A stretch of DNA of 64,000 nucleotides from Geminicoccaceae bacterium (GTDB lineage Bacteria; Pseudomonadota; Alphaproteobacteria; Geminicoccales; Geminicoccaceae). Of this stretch, positions 26,146 to 34,919 are shown in pieces. The stretch is from assembly GCA_028279345.1 (NCBI GenBank), contig JANQNY010000046.1:1-64000 (forward strand), read 5' to 3'. Position 1 is the stretch's first letter, and each line of letters begins with the position of its first letter. Below the pieces are notes generated by a model. The model searched no databases, was not told where the DNA came from, and saw only the letters and a list, made by a program, of their open reading frames with translations. The translations under genes were made by a program, and so were the position numbers.

Positions 26146-28542
26146 TTGACCACACAAGCGCAGAAGCTGGGATGGCTCCGCAAGGGGCGCGCCGGTGACG
26201 ATAGAGGCGAAGTTTCGAACGATCTAACGGGCGATGAGCCCTCCGAACCTAGGCGGGAGGGGCGCGGGGGCGTCGTCATCCAGCACCCGCGCCGCCGGCT
26301 GCCGGAGAACGCGACGCCGGCGACCGACGATGCGGGTACGCCGCCGGCAACGGCGCCGACGCGCAATGCCTCGAAGGCAGATGCGGCTCAAGAGCCGGTC
26401 CGAGAGGTGATGGAGCCGAGCACGGCACCGGTGGGCGGCGCGGCGGCAGAAGCCGTGGAGGCGGCGCTCCCGTCCGCCGGCGCCGACCAGTCCGCATCCG
26501 TCAATGCGGCGGGCGAAGGCCACGCCGAGAACGCTCCGCCACCGGTCCGGCATGCCGACGATGCTGCCGACCGGCGACACGCGCCCGACCCGGCACGGCG
26601 AAGGCCAGCCGCGGCCTATATGCGCAAGGCCGATCCGGCCGAGGAGCCGGCCGTCGCCAAGTCAACAGAGCCCAAGGAAACAGCGGGGCTCACCATCGAG
26701 CTCAAGGCCAACGAGCCGATCCTCCGCGACGGCGGCAGCCCCCCGGATCGGGGTGGTGGCAAAGGCGGTGGCGGAGGGGGCGGCGGGGGTGCTTTTCACA
26801 AGCGCTTGGGCCCGGAGGACTTCGCGCAGAGCCTGCGCCAGGGGATCGGCGCGGTCTCCCGCAACCTCGTCTTGGTCATGGTGCTGACCTGCGCGACCAA
26901 CATCCTCATCCTGGCGATCCCGATCTATCTCTTTCAGATCTCGGATCGGGTGCTGACGAGCCGCTCGATCGATACGCTCGTCATGCTGACGGCGGTCATC
27001 GTCGGCGCCATCGTCTTCCAGTGCATCTTCGACGCCATTCGCCGCTTCATGCTGATGCGCACGGCGGTGGAGGTTGCAGCGCGCCTCGGCTCGCCGATTC
27101 TCAGCGCCGCTGCGTCCGCCTCGCTGCACGGCACGGGCCGTGAGTATCAGACCTTGGGAGACCTGCAGCAGCTCCGCAGCTTTCTCGTGTCGGGAACGCT
27201 CTTGTCGTTTCTCGACATCCCTTTCGCGCCGTTGTTCATCCTGGCCATCTTCCTCATCCATCCCGACCTCGGCGCCATCGTGGTCGTGACGGCGATAGCC
27301 CTCCTGGTGATCGCGCTCGTCAATCAGCGGATGACATCGCAGCCCTTCGCCGAAGCCAACTTCTCGCAGGCCAAGGCGAACCAGCATCTCGATTCCATGT
27401 CGCGCAACAGCCAGATCATCAACGCGTTGGCGATGATCCCCGAGGCGGTGATCATCTGGGGCCGTGACACGGCGGCGTCGCTCCGCTCTCAGGTCCGAGC
27501 GCAAGATCGCAACATCGTGTCGGCCGCCATCTCGCGTTGCGTCCGCCTATTGACCCAGGTCGGCATCCTCGGCTGGGGCGCCTACCTTGCCATCCAGGGC
27601 GAGGTGACAGGTGGCATGGTTATCGCCGCATCGATCATCGCCGGCCGGGCGCTCGCACCGATCGAGGGATCGATCGAAGGCTGGAACGCGTTTCTGCTCT
27701 CGCGCGCAGCCTATGGGCGCATCGCGCAACTGTTGAAGAGCTCGGCCCAGCAGTACGAAAAGCTCCGCCTGCCGAGCCCGGAGGGCCGGCTCGACGTCGA
27801 GCGGCTGCTGTTCGTGCCGGCCGGCACCAAGCAGGTGGTCCTCAACGGGATCAGCTTTTCGCTAGCGCCTGGCGAATCGCTGGCGGTGGTGGGCAATTCC
27901 GGTGCCGGCAAGACAACGCTCGGGAAGATGCTGGTGGGCTCGATCCTGCCGACCTCGGGCAATGTGCGGCTGGACCTCATGGACCTGCGCAACTGGGACC
28001 CCCGCCAGTTCGGCGAGAGTATCGGCTATCTGCCGCAGGACGTGCAGCTCTTTCCGGGCACGATCAAGGACAATATCGGCCGGATGCGGCCCGACGCGAC
28101 CGACGAGCAAATCTATGAGGCGGCGGTGCTCGCGGACGTCCACCAGATGATCGCCAACATGCCCAAGGGCTACGAGACGGTCGTCACAGCCGATGGCTCG
28201 CCGCTTTCGGGTGGACAGAAGCAGCGCATCGCGCTCGCGCGCGCCTTCTTCGGCAACCCGCGCATGCTGGTGTTGGACGAACCCAACTCGAACCTGGACG
28301 TCGCGGGCGACAAGGCGCTCGCGCGCGCCATGGAGCACGCCAAGACGAATGGCATCACCGTCGTCGTGATCACGCAGAAGCCAGCGCTCCTGGGCGTCGT
28401 CGACAAGGTGATGCTGCTCACGGACGGCACCGTCGCGCTGTTCGGTCAGCGTGACGACGTGCTGAAGCGCTTGAACGGGAACAAGGGTGCCGGTGGTTCC
28501 GGACCTGTTCCCAAGCCTCTCGGAGAGCAGCCCGATGCGTAA
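26146..28542 (+). CDS. Type I secretion ABC transporter (PrtD-type permease/ATPase)
   Basis: 798 residues. The first 200 or so are Pro/Ala/Glu-rich, apparently disordered, ending in a run of glycines (about 203-216); this extension is missing from ordinary PrtD proteins of about 580 residues. A membrane domain of about six helices spans 235-515. The ATPase has Walker A GNSGAGKTT near 585, signature LSGGQKQR near 686, Walker B MLVLDEP near 706 and QKP at the switch position, where His is more usual. Energises export of the two proteins encoded upstream together with the HlyD adaptor; the outer-membrane TolC partner is not in the window. TTG start supported by GGAGGA at 26132-26137. Confidence 0.9.
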   Translation: MTTQAQKLGWLRKGRAGDDRGEVSNDLTGDEPSEPRREGRGGVVIQHPRRRLPENATPATDDAGTPPATAPTRNASKADAAQEPVREVMEPSTAPVGGAAAEAVEAALPSAGADQSASVNAAGEGHAENAPPPVRHADDAADRRHAPDPARRRPAAAYMRKADPAEEPAVAKSTEPKETAGLTIELKANEPILRDGGSPPDRGGGKGGGGGGGGGAFHKRLGPEDFAQSLRQGIGAVSRNLVLVMVLTCATNILILAIPIYLFQISDRVLTSRSIDTLVMLTAVIVGAIVFQCIFDAIRRFMLMRTAVEVAARLGSPILSAAASASLHGTGREYQTLGDLQQLRSFLVSGTLLSFLDIPFAPLFILAIFLIHPDLGAIVVVTAIALLVIALVNQRMTSQPFAEANFSQAKANQHLDSMSRNSQIINALAMIPEAVIIWGRDTAASLRSQVRAQDRNIVSAAISRCVRLLTQVGILGWGAYLAIQGEVTGGMVIAASIIAGRALAPIEGSIEGWNAFLLSRAAYGRIAQLLKSSAQQYEKLRLPSPEGRLDVERLLFVPAGTKQVVLNGISFSLAPGESLAVVGNSGAGKTTLGKMLVGSILPTSGNVRLDLMDLRNWDPRQFGESIGYLPQDVQLFPGTIKDNIGRMRPDATDEQIYEAAVLADVHQMIANMPKGYETVVTADGSPLSGGQKQRIALARAFFGNPRMLVLDEPNSNLDVAGDKALARAMEHAKTNGITVVVITQKPALLGVVDKVMLLTDGTVALFGQRDDVLKRLNGNKGAGGSGPVPKPLGEQPDA

Positions 28543-29884
28543 GACATCTCAACTGCCGGCGGTCACCACGGTCTCGGGCTGGTACAATGACGTGCCACGC
28601 TCCATCACCGCCCATGCCGTCGTCGGGCTCGTTCTCATGGTCGTCGCCTTCGGCGGCTTCGGCGCCTGGGCATTCTTCGCCCCCCTCGCCGCCGCGGTCA
28701 TCGCGCAGGGTAGCTTCGTCGCGACCGGCCAAAACAAGGTGGTTCAGCACCTCGAGGGTGGCATTATTAGCGAGCTCCTCGTGAGCGAAGGCGACTTCGT
28801 CCGCGCCGGGCAGCCACTGGTCCGCATGGACGAGACCCAGGCGAAAGCGAACAAGCGAGAGCTGTTTATCCGCCAGGTGCGCCTCGAAGCGACCGCGGCG
28901 CGACTGCTCGCGGAGTACGACGGACGGGAGGAACTCGTCTTTCCCGACCGTGTTCTGGCGGCCGAGGATGACCCCGAAGTGGGAACGATCATCGATGAGC
29001 AGATGCTGGCGTTCAAGACGCGGCGGCTGTCGCTCGAGAAGGACGTCGCACTCCTGTCGCGCAACATCGACGCCTTGGACTTGCGGGCGCGCGGCTACGA
29101 GATGCAGCTCGAATCGTTCCGCGCCCAGGTGGAGATCTTCGAGGAGGAAAAAGGGGCCAAGGCGCAGCTCCTCGCCAAGGGTTTGACCCTGCGGACCGAG
29201 ATGAACGCTCTCAAGCGGGCAACAGTGGAGGCCGTCGGGCACATCGGGCGATTGGAGGCCGAAATGGCCGAGATCGACCAGATCCGCCTCCGCTACGAGG
29301 TGCAGATCGAACGGACGCAGAGCGAGTACCGGCAGGCGGCGTTGGACGAGCTGCAGCTCGTGCAGAGCGAGTTCGAAAGCGTCCGCGAAAAGATGCGCAA
29401 GGCGGACGACGTGCTGCATCGTTCGGTGGTCACGGCGCCGGTGACCGGCACCGTGTTTCGGATGCACTACCACACGCCGGGTGGCGTCATCGAGAGCGGC
29501 AAAGCGATCCTCGAAATCCTGCCGTCCGAAGCACCACTGATCATCGAAGCTCAGGTTCCGCGCACCGATATCGACAGCGTGCAGCCGAACCAGACGGCAA
29601 CCGTCAGGCTGTCGGCGCTGAACCAGCGCACGACCCCGGTGCTCTACGGGGAAGTCTTCTATGTCTCCGCCGACGCGATCGCCGATACGGCCGATGCCGC
29701 GGCGACCGAGGTCTACGTCGCCAGGATTTCTCTGGACGCAGATCAGCTCCAACGGGTCCGCGGGTTCACACCTACCCCCGGCATGCCCGCCGAGATCATG
29801 ATCCAGACCGAAGAACGGACCTTCGCCCAGTACATCGCGCGCCCCGTGGTCGACAGCATGCAGAGGGCCTTCCGCGAGCAGTGA
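28535..29884 (+). CDS. Type I secretion membrane fusion protein (HlyD/PrtE family)
   Basis: 449-residue periplasmic adaptor. One N-terminal membrane helix (about 27-50), then the lipoyl half-motif QHLEGGIISELLVSEGDFV near 73, a long alpha-helical hairpin (about 105-300), the second lipoyl half VTAPVTGTVFRM near 305, and a C-terminal beta domain with the family-typical GMPAEIMIQTEERT. It links the exporter to a TolC-type channel. The start is the ATG at 28535, overlapping the exporter gene by eight bases. Last gene of the secretion cluster. Confidence 0.92.
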   Translation: MRKTSQLPAVTTVSGWYNDVPRSITAHAVVGLVLMVVAFGGFGAWAFFAPLAAAVIAQGSFVATGQNKVVQHLEGGIISELLVSEGDFVRAGQPLVRMDETQAKANKRELFIRQVRLEATAARLLAEYDGREELVFPDRVLAAEDDPEVGTIIDEQMLAFKTRRLSLEKDVALLSRNIDALDLRARGYEMQLESFRAQVEIFEEEKGAKAQLLAKGLTLRTEMNALKRATVEAVGHIGRLEAEMAEIDQIRLRYEVQIERTQSEYRQAALDELQLVQSEFESVREKMRKADDVLHRSVVTAPVTGTVFRMHYHTPGGVIESGKAILEILPSEAPLIIEAQVPRTDIDSVQPNQTATVRLSALNQRTTPVLYGEVFYVSADAIADTADAAATEVYVARISLDADQLQRVRGFTPTPGMPAEIMIQTEERTFAQYIARPVVDSMQRAFREQ

Positions 29885-29886
29885 GC

Positions 29887-29907
29887 AGCGGACGCCGCAG
29901 GTCCGCT
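29887..29907 (+). terminator. Hairpin just after the hlyD-type gene
   Basis: Seven-pair stem AGCGGAC / GTCCGCT (29887-29893 and 29901-29907) with a 7-base loop, three bases after the stop codon. Only two T residues end it, so it is a weak terminator at best. The remaining 260 bases to the next gene hold nothing recognisable. Confidence 0.4.
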
Positions 29908-30168
29908 TGAGGGCGCCGAGCCGGCCGAAGGTTCGACACTGCAGGAAGGCGCAACCACAGCTCGAGCGAGCGCGCCGCGTGCCATGGTCGCGCTTGCTCG
30001 CTTCGAGGAACGGGTGCTAGCGCTCGGCCCACGCGAAAGGTGCGCTCCTCATGCTCGTTCTCGATGCCCCGCTCGTCGCCGGGCGCGCGATCATCCCTAC
30101 TCATCGCCGGCGCTCCCCCCCGCTGGGCCCGCGTCGCGTCGCGACGCTCGCCGCCTAGGCCGGGCCGC

Positions 30169-31656
30169 ATGCACCGCTGCCGTCGCGTGGTCGTCGTCGG
30201 CGCCGGCATGGGCGGGCTTGCCGCGGCAATCGACCTCGCCAATGCCGGGATGGAGGTCATCGTCTGCGAGCGCGCGGACCGCCCCGGCGGCAAGATGCGC
30301 GAGCTCGACGTCGACGGCCTCCGCATCGCCGGCGGACCGACCGTTTTCACGATGCGGTGGATCTTCGAGGGTCTGTTCGCCGACGCTGACGCTACGCTTG
30401 ACGACTGGCTCGACCTAGTCCCGGCCGAGGTGCTGGCGCGGCACGCCTGGCGGTCCGGCGGCCGCCTCGACCTCTTCGCCGACATCGACCGCTCGGCCGA
30501 CGCGATCGGCGCCTTCGCCGGTGCCGCGGAAGCGAAGGGCTATCGCGCCTTCTGCGCACGCAGCGCCGATATCTTCCGGACACTCAAGGACAGCTTCATC
30601 GCCGCCGATCGACCATCGATGCACGGCTTGGTCGGCCGCGTCGGGGTCAAGAATCTTGCCGCCATGAAGCGCACCGTTCCCTACATCACCATGTGGCGGG
30701 CGCTCGGCGAGCACTTCAAGGACCCGAGGCTCCGCCAGCTCTTCGCCCGCTACGCCACCTATGTCGGCTCGTCACCCTGGCACACACCGGCGACCTTGAT
30801 GCTCATCGCGCATGTCGAGCAGGAAGGCGTGTGGCTCGTCCGGGGCGGCATCTGCCGGGTCGCCGATGCGCTCCGCGAGTTCGCCGAAGCCAAGGGCGCA
30901 CAGTTCCGCTTCGAGACATCCGTGGCCGAGATCGCCGTCGCCCAAGGGCGCGCCGCGGGCGTGGTCCTCGAGACAGGCGAGAACGTTCAGGCGGATGCCG
31001 TCGTGTTCAACGGCGACACCCAGGCCCTCGCCACCGGCCTCCTCGGCGGCGGTGTGCGCGATGCGGTGCCGCCGATCGCGCCCGAGGAGCGCTCACTTTC
31101 CGCCATCACATGGTGCATCAAGGCCGAGACCAGCGGCTTCCCGCTCCACCACCACAACGTGTTCTTCGCGGAGGACTACGCCCGCGAGTTCGACGCGGTG
31201 TTCAAGGAGCGGACCATCACCGAAGCACCGACCGTCTACATCTGCGCGCAGGACAGGGGCGAGGCAGCCGACGGCGTGCCGACCGACGGCGAGCGGTTGC
31301 TCCTGCTTGTCAACGCACCACCTGACGGCGATCGCCAGGATTTCGCCGCGCTCAAGGCCAGCGTTGAAGAGCGCGCCATGGCCTTGCTGCGGGCTTGCGG
31401 TCTGGAGATCGACCGGCGCGCCGAGGTGGTGACCACGCCGTACCAGTTCGACCAGCTCTTTCCAGCCACCGGCGGCGCCCTCTACGGGCGCGCCAGCCAT
31501 GGCATGACCGCGTCCTTCAAGCGGCCGAGCGCCGTGACCAAAGTCCCCGGCGTCTATGCCTGCGGGGGCTCCGTCCACCCGGGCGCCGGCGTACCCATGG
31601 CCGCGATGTCCGGCCGACTCGCGGCCCGTCGACTGCTTGCCGACAACGGCACGTGA
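30169..31656 (+). CDS. Phytoene desaturase-family carotenoid oxidoreductase, CrtD-like
   Basis: 495-residue FAD enzyme. Dinucleotide-binding motif VVVVGAGMGGLAAAIDLA at about 7-24 with GGKMRE near 43; CrtI/CrtD hallmark segments YATYVGSSPW near 197, VRGGICRVADAL near 224 and the C-terminal YACGGSVHPGAGVPMAAMSG. Length and the TPATLMLIAHVE region favour hydroxyneurosporene/methoxyneurosporene-type 3,4-desaturases (CrtD) over CrtI. No other carotenoid or photosynthesis gene is nearby, so it may use an imported or distantly encoded precursor pathway. The start at the ATG at 30169 begins directly before the FAD motif. Substrate assignment is tentative. Confidence 0.78.
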   Translation: MHRCRRVVVVGAGMGGLAAAIDLANAGMEVIVCERADRPGGKMRELDVDGLRIAGGPTVFTMRWIFEGLFADADATLDDWLDLVPAEVLARHAWRSGGRLDLFADIDRSADAIGAFAGAAEAKGYRAFCARSADIFRTLKDSFIAADRPSMHGLVGRVGVKNLAAMKRTVPYITMWRALGEHFKDPRLRQLFARYATYVGSSPWHTPATLMLIAHVEQEGVWLVRGGICRVADALREFAEAKGAQFRFETSVAEIAVAQGRAAGVVLETGENVQADAVVFNGDTQALATGLLGGGVRDAVPPIAPEERSLSAITWCIKAETSGFPLHHHNVFFAEDYAREFDAVFKERTITEAPTVYICAQDRGEAADGVPTDGERLLLLVNAPPDGDRQDFAALKASVEERAMALLRACGLEIDRRAEVVTTPYQFDQLFPATGGALYGRASHGMTASFKRPSAVTKVPGVYACGGSVHPGAGVPMAAMSGRLAARRLLADNGT

Positions 31657-31827
31657 AAAGTGGGATCACGGAGCGGGCGTAAGCGTGGCGAAAACGCTTG
31701 CTCAACCGTGCCGTCGAGCGGCCGCGACGCTCTCGCCGATAGCCGGTTCCAGGTGGACTACCACCTCTGATCTTGACGACGGCGCCGCCGCGCGCTGCCA
31801 TCGGGCCATGCTCCAGGAGCAAGTGCG

Positions 31828-32484
31828 TTGAACGTCACCTCTAGCGGCGTCGTCGGCGAGAGCCGGAACGAGCGGCTTGCCGACGCCATCATCCACGCGC
31901 TCGCCATCGTTGGCGCGCTTGCCGGCGCGGGGCTCTTGATGACCGCAGCCGCACGCACTGGCGACGCCGTCACGCTCGCGGCCATGGGCGTCTACGTGAC
32001 GGCGCTGATGCTCATGCCGTGCGTGTCCGCGGCGTACCACCACGGCACCGATGCACGCCGGCGCGCGCGCTTCCAAGACTATGACAAGGCGACGATCTTC
32101 GTCTTCATCGCTGGCACCTACACGCCCTTCACGCTACTCGCGATCGGCGGTCCGCTCGGTGTTGGGCTGCTGCTCTTCGTCTGGGCGGTCGCGCTTGCAG
32201 GCGTGCTCGTCAAGCTGCTCCACCCCGGGCGTCTCGAGAAGCGCCTCGCCATCGTGCTCTACCTCGCCCTCGGCTGGTGCGGCCTCGTCGCCTTGCCGGC
32301 GCTGCTCAGCAACCTGACGCCGCTGCCGCTGACGCTGCTTGCCGCCGGCGGCGTGCTCTATACCGCTGGTGTCGCCTTCCACGTGCGCGAGGACCTGCCC
32401 TTCAGCAACGCCGTCTGGCATGGCTTCGTGCTCGCCGCCGGCGTCTGCCACTTCATCTCGGTGCGCCTGCTCTTGCCGAGCTGA
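31828..32484 (+). CDS. Hemolysin III / TrhA (YqfA) family membrane protein
   Basis: 218 residues, seven predicted membrane helices. Matches the PAQR-related TrhA family: first-helix ADAIIHALAIVGA with conserved His, SAAYHHGTD near 58, DYDKATIFVFIAGTYTPF near 74 and the C-terminal WHGFVLAAGVCHF. These residues form a zinc-binding, hydrolase-like site; bacterial members affect membrane energetics and lipid homeostasis, and true haemolysis is doubtful. TTG start with AGGAG at 31815-31819. Confidence 0.88.
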   Translation: MNVTSSGVVGESRNERLADAIIHALAIVGALAGAGLLMTAAARTGDAVTLAAMGVYVTALMLMPCVSAAYHHGTDARRRARFQDYDKATIFVFIAGTYTPFTLLAIGGPLGVGLLLFVWAVALAGVLVKLLHPGRLEKRLAIVLYLALGWCGLVALPALLSNLTPLPLTLLAAGGVLYTAGVAFHVREDLPFSNAVWHGFVLAAGVCHFISVRLLLPS

Positions 32485-32515
32485 GCGGTCGGGCCTCGCG
32501 ACCCGCACCCTTCGA

Positions 32516-33487
32516 TCAGCGGGCCGCGACCCGCTCGACGTCGTCCTTGGGCTTGTCCGCGGGCCCCAGAATGCGGCCAGCCAAGCGCTTGAGGTTGGGC
32601 CGCTCGGCGATCACGAAGGGCACAGGCCGGGCAAGCGCCATCGCTTCGCAACCGAGGCGCGCGGAGAGCATCGCGTTGGCCGCACCCTGACCCGCCTTGG
32701 CCGAGACCAGCCTCAAAAACCCGGCGCCCATGACATCGGCAGCACCGTGCGTGACGAGATCGGCAAGCCCGGCCAAGAGCATGTTGCGGACCGAGCGGCG
32801 CAACAGCATGGCGCTCGCGATGGCGCCCATCGGCAGACCGTAGGCCCTGGCGATGCCGCGCAGCATGGCGATCGTCCGCCAGAGCACCAGGGCCGCGTCG
32901 AGCAGGCCGAGGGGGCTGATCGCCGTGAGCACGCCAATGTCGCGCGAGCCGCGCACGACGGCGCGGTAGGCGTCGTCGTCCATGCCGACGACCACGGTCC
33001 GCTCGAACAGGCGCAGCCGCTCGCCGTCGGCTAGCGTATCGTCGTCGTGCCGGCGAAACCGTTCGACCAGCTCGCCGCGATCGCCGAGCCGACCTAGCAC
33101 GGGCTCGATCAACGGTCCGCTCTTGCCGTGCAGTTCCGAGGTCAGCATGCGCTCGGCGGTCGCGCGCTGCTGCGGCAGCGACCCCAGCCGGCGCGTCGCC
33201 ACCCACTCGCGCACAAGCATGACGAGGCCCACGACCAGCGTCGCCGCGAGCAACGCTGCCAGCGGGTAGCCGAAGAGCGGCTGTGTGACCATCCACATCG
33301 CCGTCGACGCGATCGCGTTGGCGATCAGGAGAAGCGCCGTGACGCCCGCCACCCCACCCCAAAACCACCACCAGCCCAACCGCGGCCCGCGGCGCGGCGG
33401 TGGCGCCGGCATCGGTGTCACCGGCGGCTTAGGCTCGTCGACGAGCACCGCTTCCTCGGGATCAAGCTCGAACGGCTTCGGCATCAT
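32516..33487 (-). CDS. YcjF family (TIGR01620) inner-membrane protein
   Basis: 323 residues. N-terminal Pro-rich cytosolic segment, two membrane helices at about 45-64 and 75-95, then a soluble DUF697-type helical region with LGLLDAALVLWRTIAMLRGIA near 195. Partner of the YcjX ATPase encoded just upstream (seven bases between them), the same pairing as in Escherichia coli, where both are induced by envelope or phage stress. Function otherwise unknown. Converges on the TrhA gene. Confidence 0.85.
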   Translation of the reverse strand: MMPKPFELDPEEAVLVDEPKPPVTPMPAPPPRRGPRLGWWWFWGGVAGVTALLLIANAIASTAMWMVTQPLFGYPLAALLAATLVVGLVMLVREWVATRRLGSLPQQRATAERMLTSELHGKSGPLIEPVLGRLGDRGELVERFRRHDDDTLADGERLRLFERTVVVGMDDDAYRAVVRGSRDIGVLTAISPLGLLDAALVLWRTIAMLRGIARAYGLPMGAIASAMLLRRSVRNMLLAGLADLVTHGAADVMGAGFLRLVSAKAGQGAANAMLSARLGCEAMALARPVPFVIAERPNLKRLAGRILGPADKPKDDVERVAAR

Positions 33488-33494
33488 CGCACCG

Positions 33495-34919
33495 TCACAT
33501 CAAGCGGTCGCCGACCGCTGCCTCGAGCACCTGGTCGAGGCGGATATGGCCGGAGCCATTCCGCCCGGGCCCACTTTCGGCAAGCCGCCGCGGCGCAAAC
33601 CGGCGGAAATCGAAGTGCTGTGCGTCCCAGTCCGCCTCACGCGGCATCGTCGGCGGCACCTCGCCCGGAAAGATGATCCGCTCCCGGCGCGTATCGTCAA
33701 GCACGCCACGCACGCAGGACAGGAGCTGATTGTCATAGTGCGTTTTCACGGTGTCGGTCGAGCGCAAGGCCGCGATGGCGAGGCTCTCGGTCGGGATGCC
33801 CTCCAGCCGAACGCGTCGTGCGGCGTCGTCCACCATGTCCTGCAGCAAGAGCTTGAGATTGGCATGCTGGGTCGCAGCGACGTGATCGGCCTTTGTGGCG
33901 CAGAAGATCAGGCGCTCGACCTTCGGCGCCAGGAGCCGCTGCCAGTAGCCGCTGCGGCCGTAGTTGAAACCTTGCAAGATCATCGCAATGGAGGCGCGCG
34001 CATCTTCGAAATGGGCCGGCCCGCGATTGAGGCTTTCTAGAACGTCCACCAGAACGATCTGGCGGTCGACGGCGTCGACCACGTGCGTCTTGAACGGTGC
34101 CACCCAGCGCTCGAGATAGTCGTCATAGCGTCGGCGATAGGTCGGCGCGAGCGGGTGGTCGGGCGGCACCGGCGCGAACAGAACGTCTTCCGGCAGTACG
34201 CTGAACGAGGAGGGCGTCAGCGCGCGGCCCGGCTGCAGGAGGCTCAGCCGATCCTCACGGCAGCTCTCCAGGCCTGCGACGTAGAACTTCACGAGCGCCG
34301 CTGCATCGCGCTCCGTGTCAGCGTCGAGGAACGCGCGCATGCGCCCGCGATAGGGCGGCCTCTCGAGCCGTGGCAACGTCACCTCGGCCCAGGCGTCGTA
34401 GGACTGGCCGAGCAGCGGCAAGTCGATCAGCCACTCGCCTGGATAGTCGACGATGTCGAGCATGAGATGTCGCTCACCCGTCATCGTCGTGAGTCCACGG
34501 CGGGGCTGAAAGCGCAGCTCCAACCGCAAGAGGCTCAGATCGGTCGACGGGTCGGGCCAATAGGGTCGGTCGCCGCGCAACGCTGCGGCATGCGCGTGGT
34601 AGGGGAAGGCGTCGACGCCCTCGGGCAGCTCGTTGAGGATCCGCGCACCGCGAAAGCGACGGTCGGCGACCGCGTTCAGGAACGGCAGGCCGGTGCCGTG
34701 CTCCAGGTGATGGGCGAGACACGTGATGAAGACCGTCTTGCCCGACCGCGAGAGACCGGTCACCGCGACCTTGAGCCGGCGGTTGAGCAAGGCCTCGCCA
34801 GCCGACCTGAGCCCGGCCTCGAGCCCCGACCAGCTCGTCAGCTCCTTGGGCAAGAGCGCGCGGGCTCGCTCCAGCCAGAGGGCGGCCTCTCGCCCGAACG
34901 AACCACGATCAGGGGCCAA
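33495..34919 (-). CDS. YcjX family (DUF463) P-loop NTPase
   Basis: 474 residues, normal length. P-loop GLSRSGKT near 50, DIVDYPGEWL near 135, FCATKADHV near 335 (NKxD-like specificity motif), and FAPVPP-, YRRRYDDYLERWV-type family segments. Cytosolic GTPase-like protein related to dynamin-fold NTPases. The start is the TTG at 34919, overlapping the ubiA stop by 11 bases. The frame stays open far upstream through the ubiA gene but that sequence is only a by-product of codon bias. It is made together with YcjF. Confidence 0.85.
   Translation of the reverse strand: MAPDRGSFGREAALWLERARALLPKELTSWSGLEAGLRSAGEALLNRRLKVAVTGLSRSGKTVFITCLAHHLEHGTGLPFLNAVADRRFRGARILNELPEGVDAFPYHAHAAALRGDRPYWPDPSTDLSLLRLELRFQPRRGLTTMTGERHLMLDIVDYPGEWLIDLPLLGQSYDAWAEVTLPRLERPPYRGRMRAFLDADTERDAAALVKFYVAGLESCREDRLSLLQPGRALTPSSFSVLPEDVLFAPVPPDHPLAPTYRRRYDDYLERWVAPFKTHVVDAVDRQIVLVDVLESLNRGPAHFEDARASIAMILQGFNYGRSGYWQRLLAPKVERLIFCATKADHVAATQHANLKLLLQDMVDDAARRVRLEGIPTESLAIAALRSTDTVKTHYDNQLLSCVRGVLDDTRRERIIFPGEVPPTMPREADWDAQHFDFRRFAPRRLAESGPGRNGSGHIRLDQVLEAAVGDRLM

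Noticed and set aside
25275-26366. Reverse-strand frame across the end of the second secreted protein and the exporter start
   Set aside because: Shadow of the sense codons; no ribosome site and no recognisable domain.
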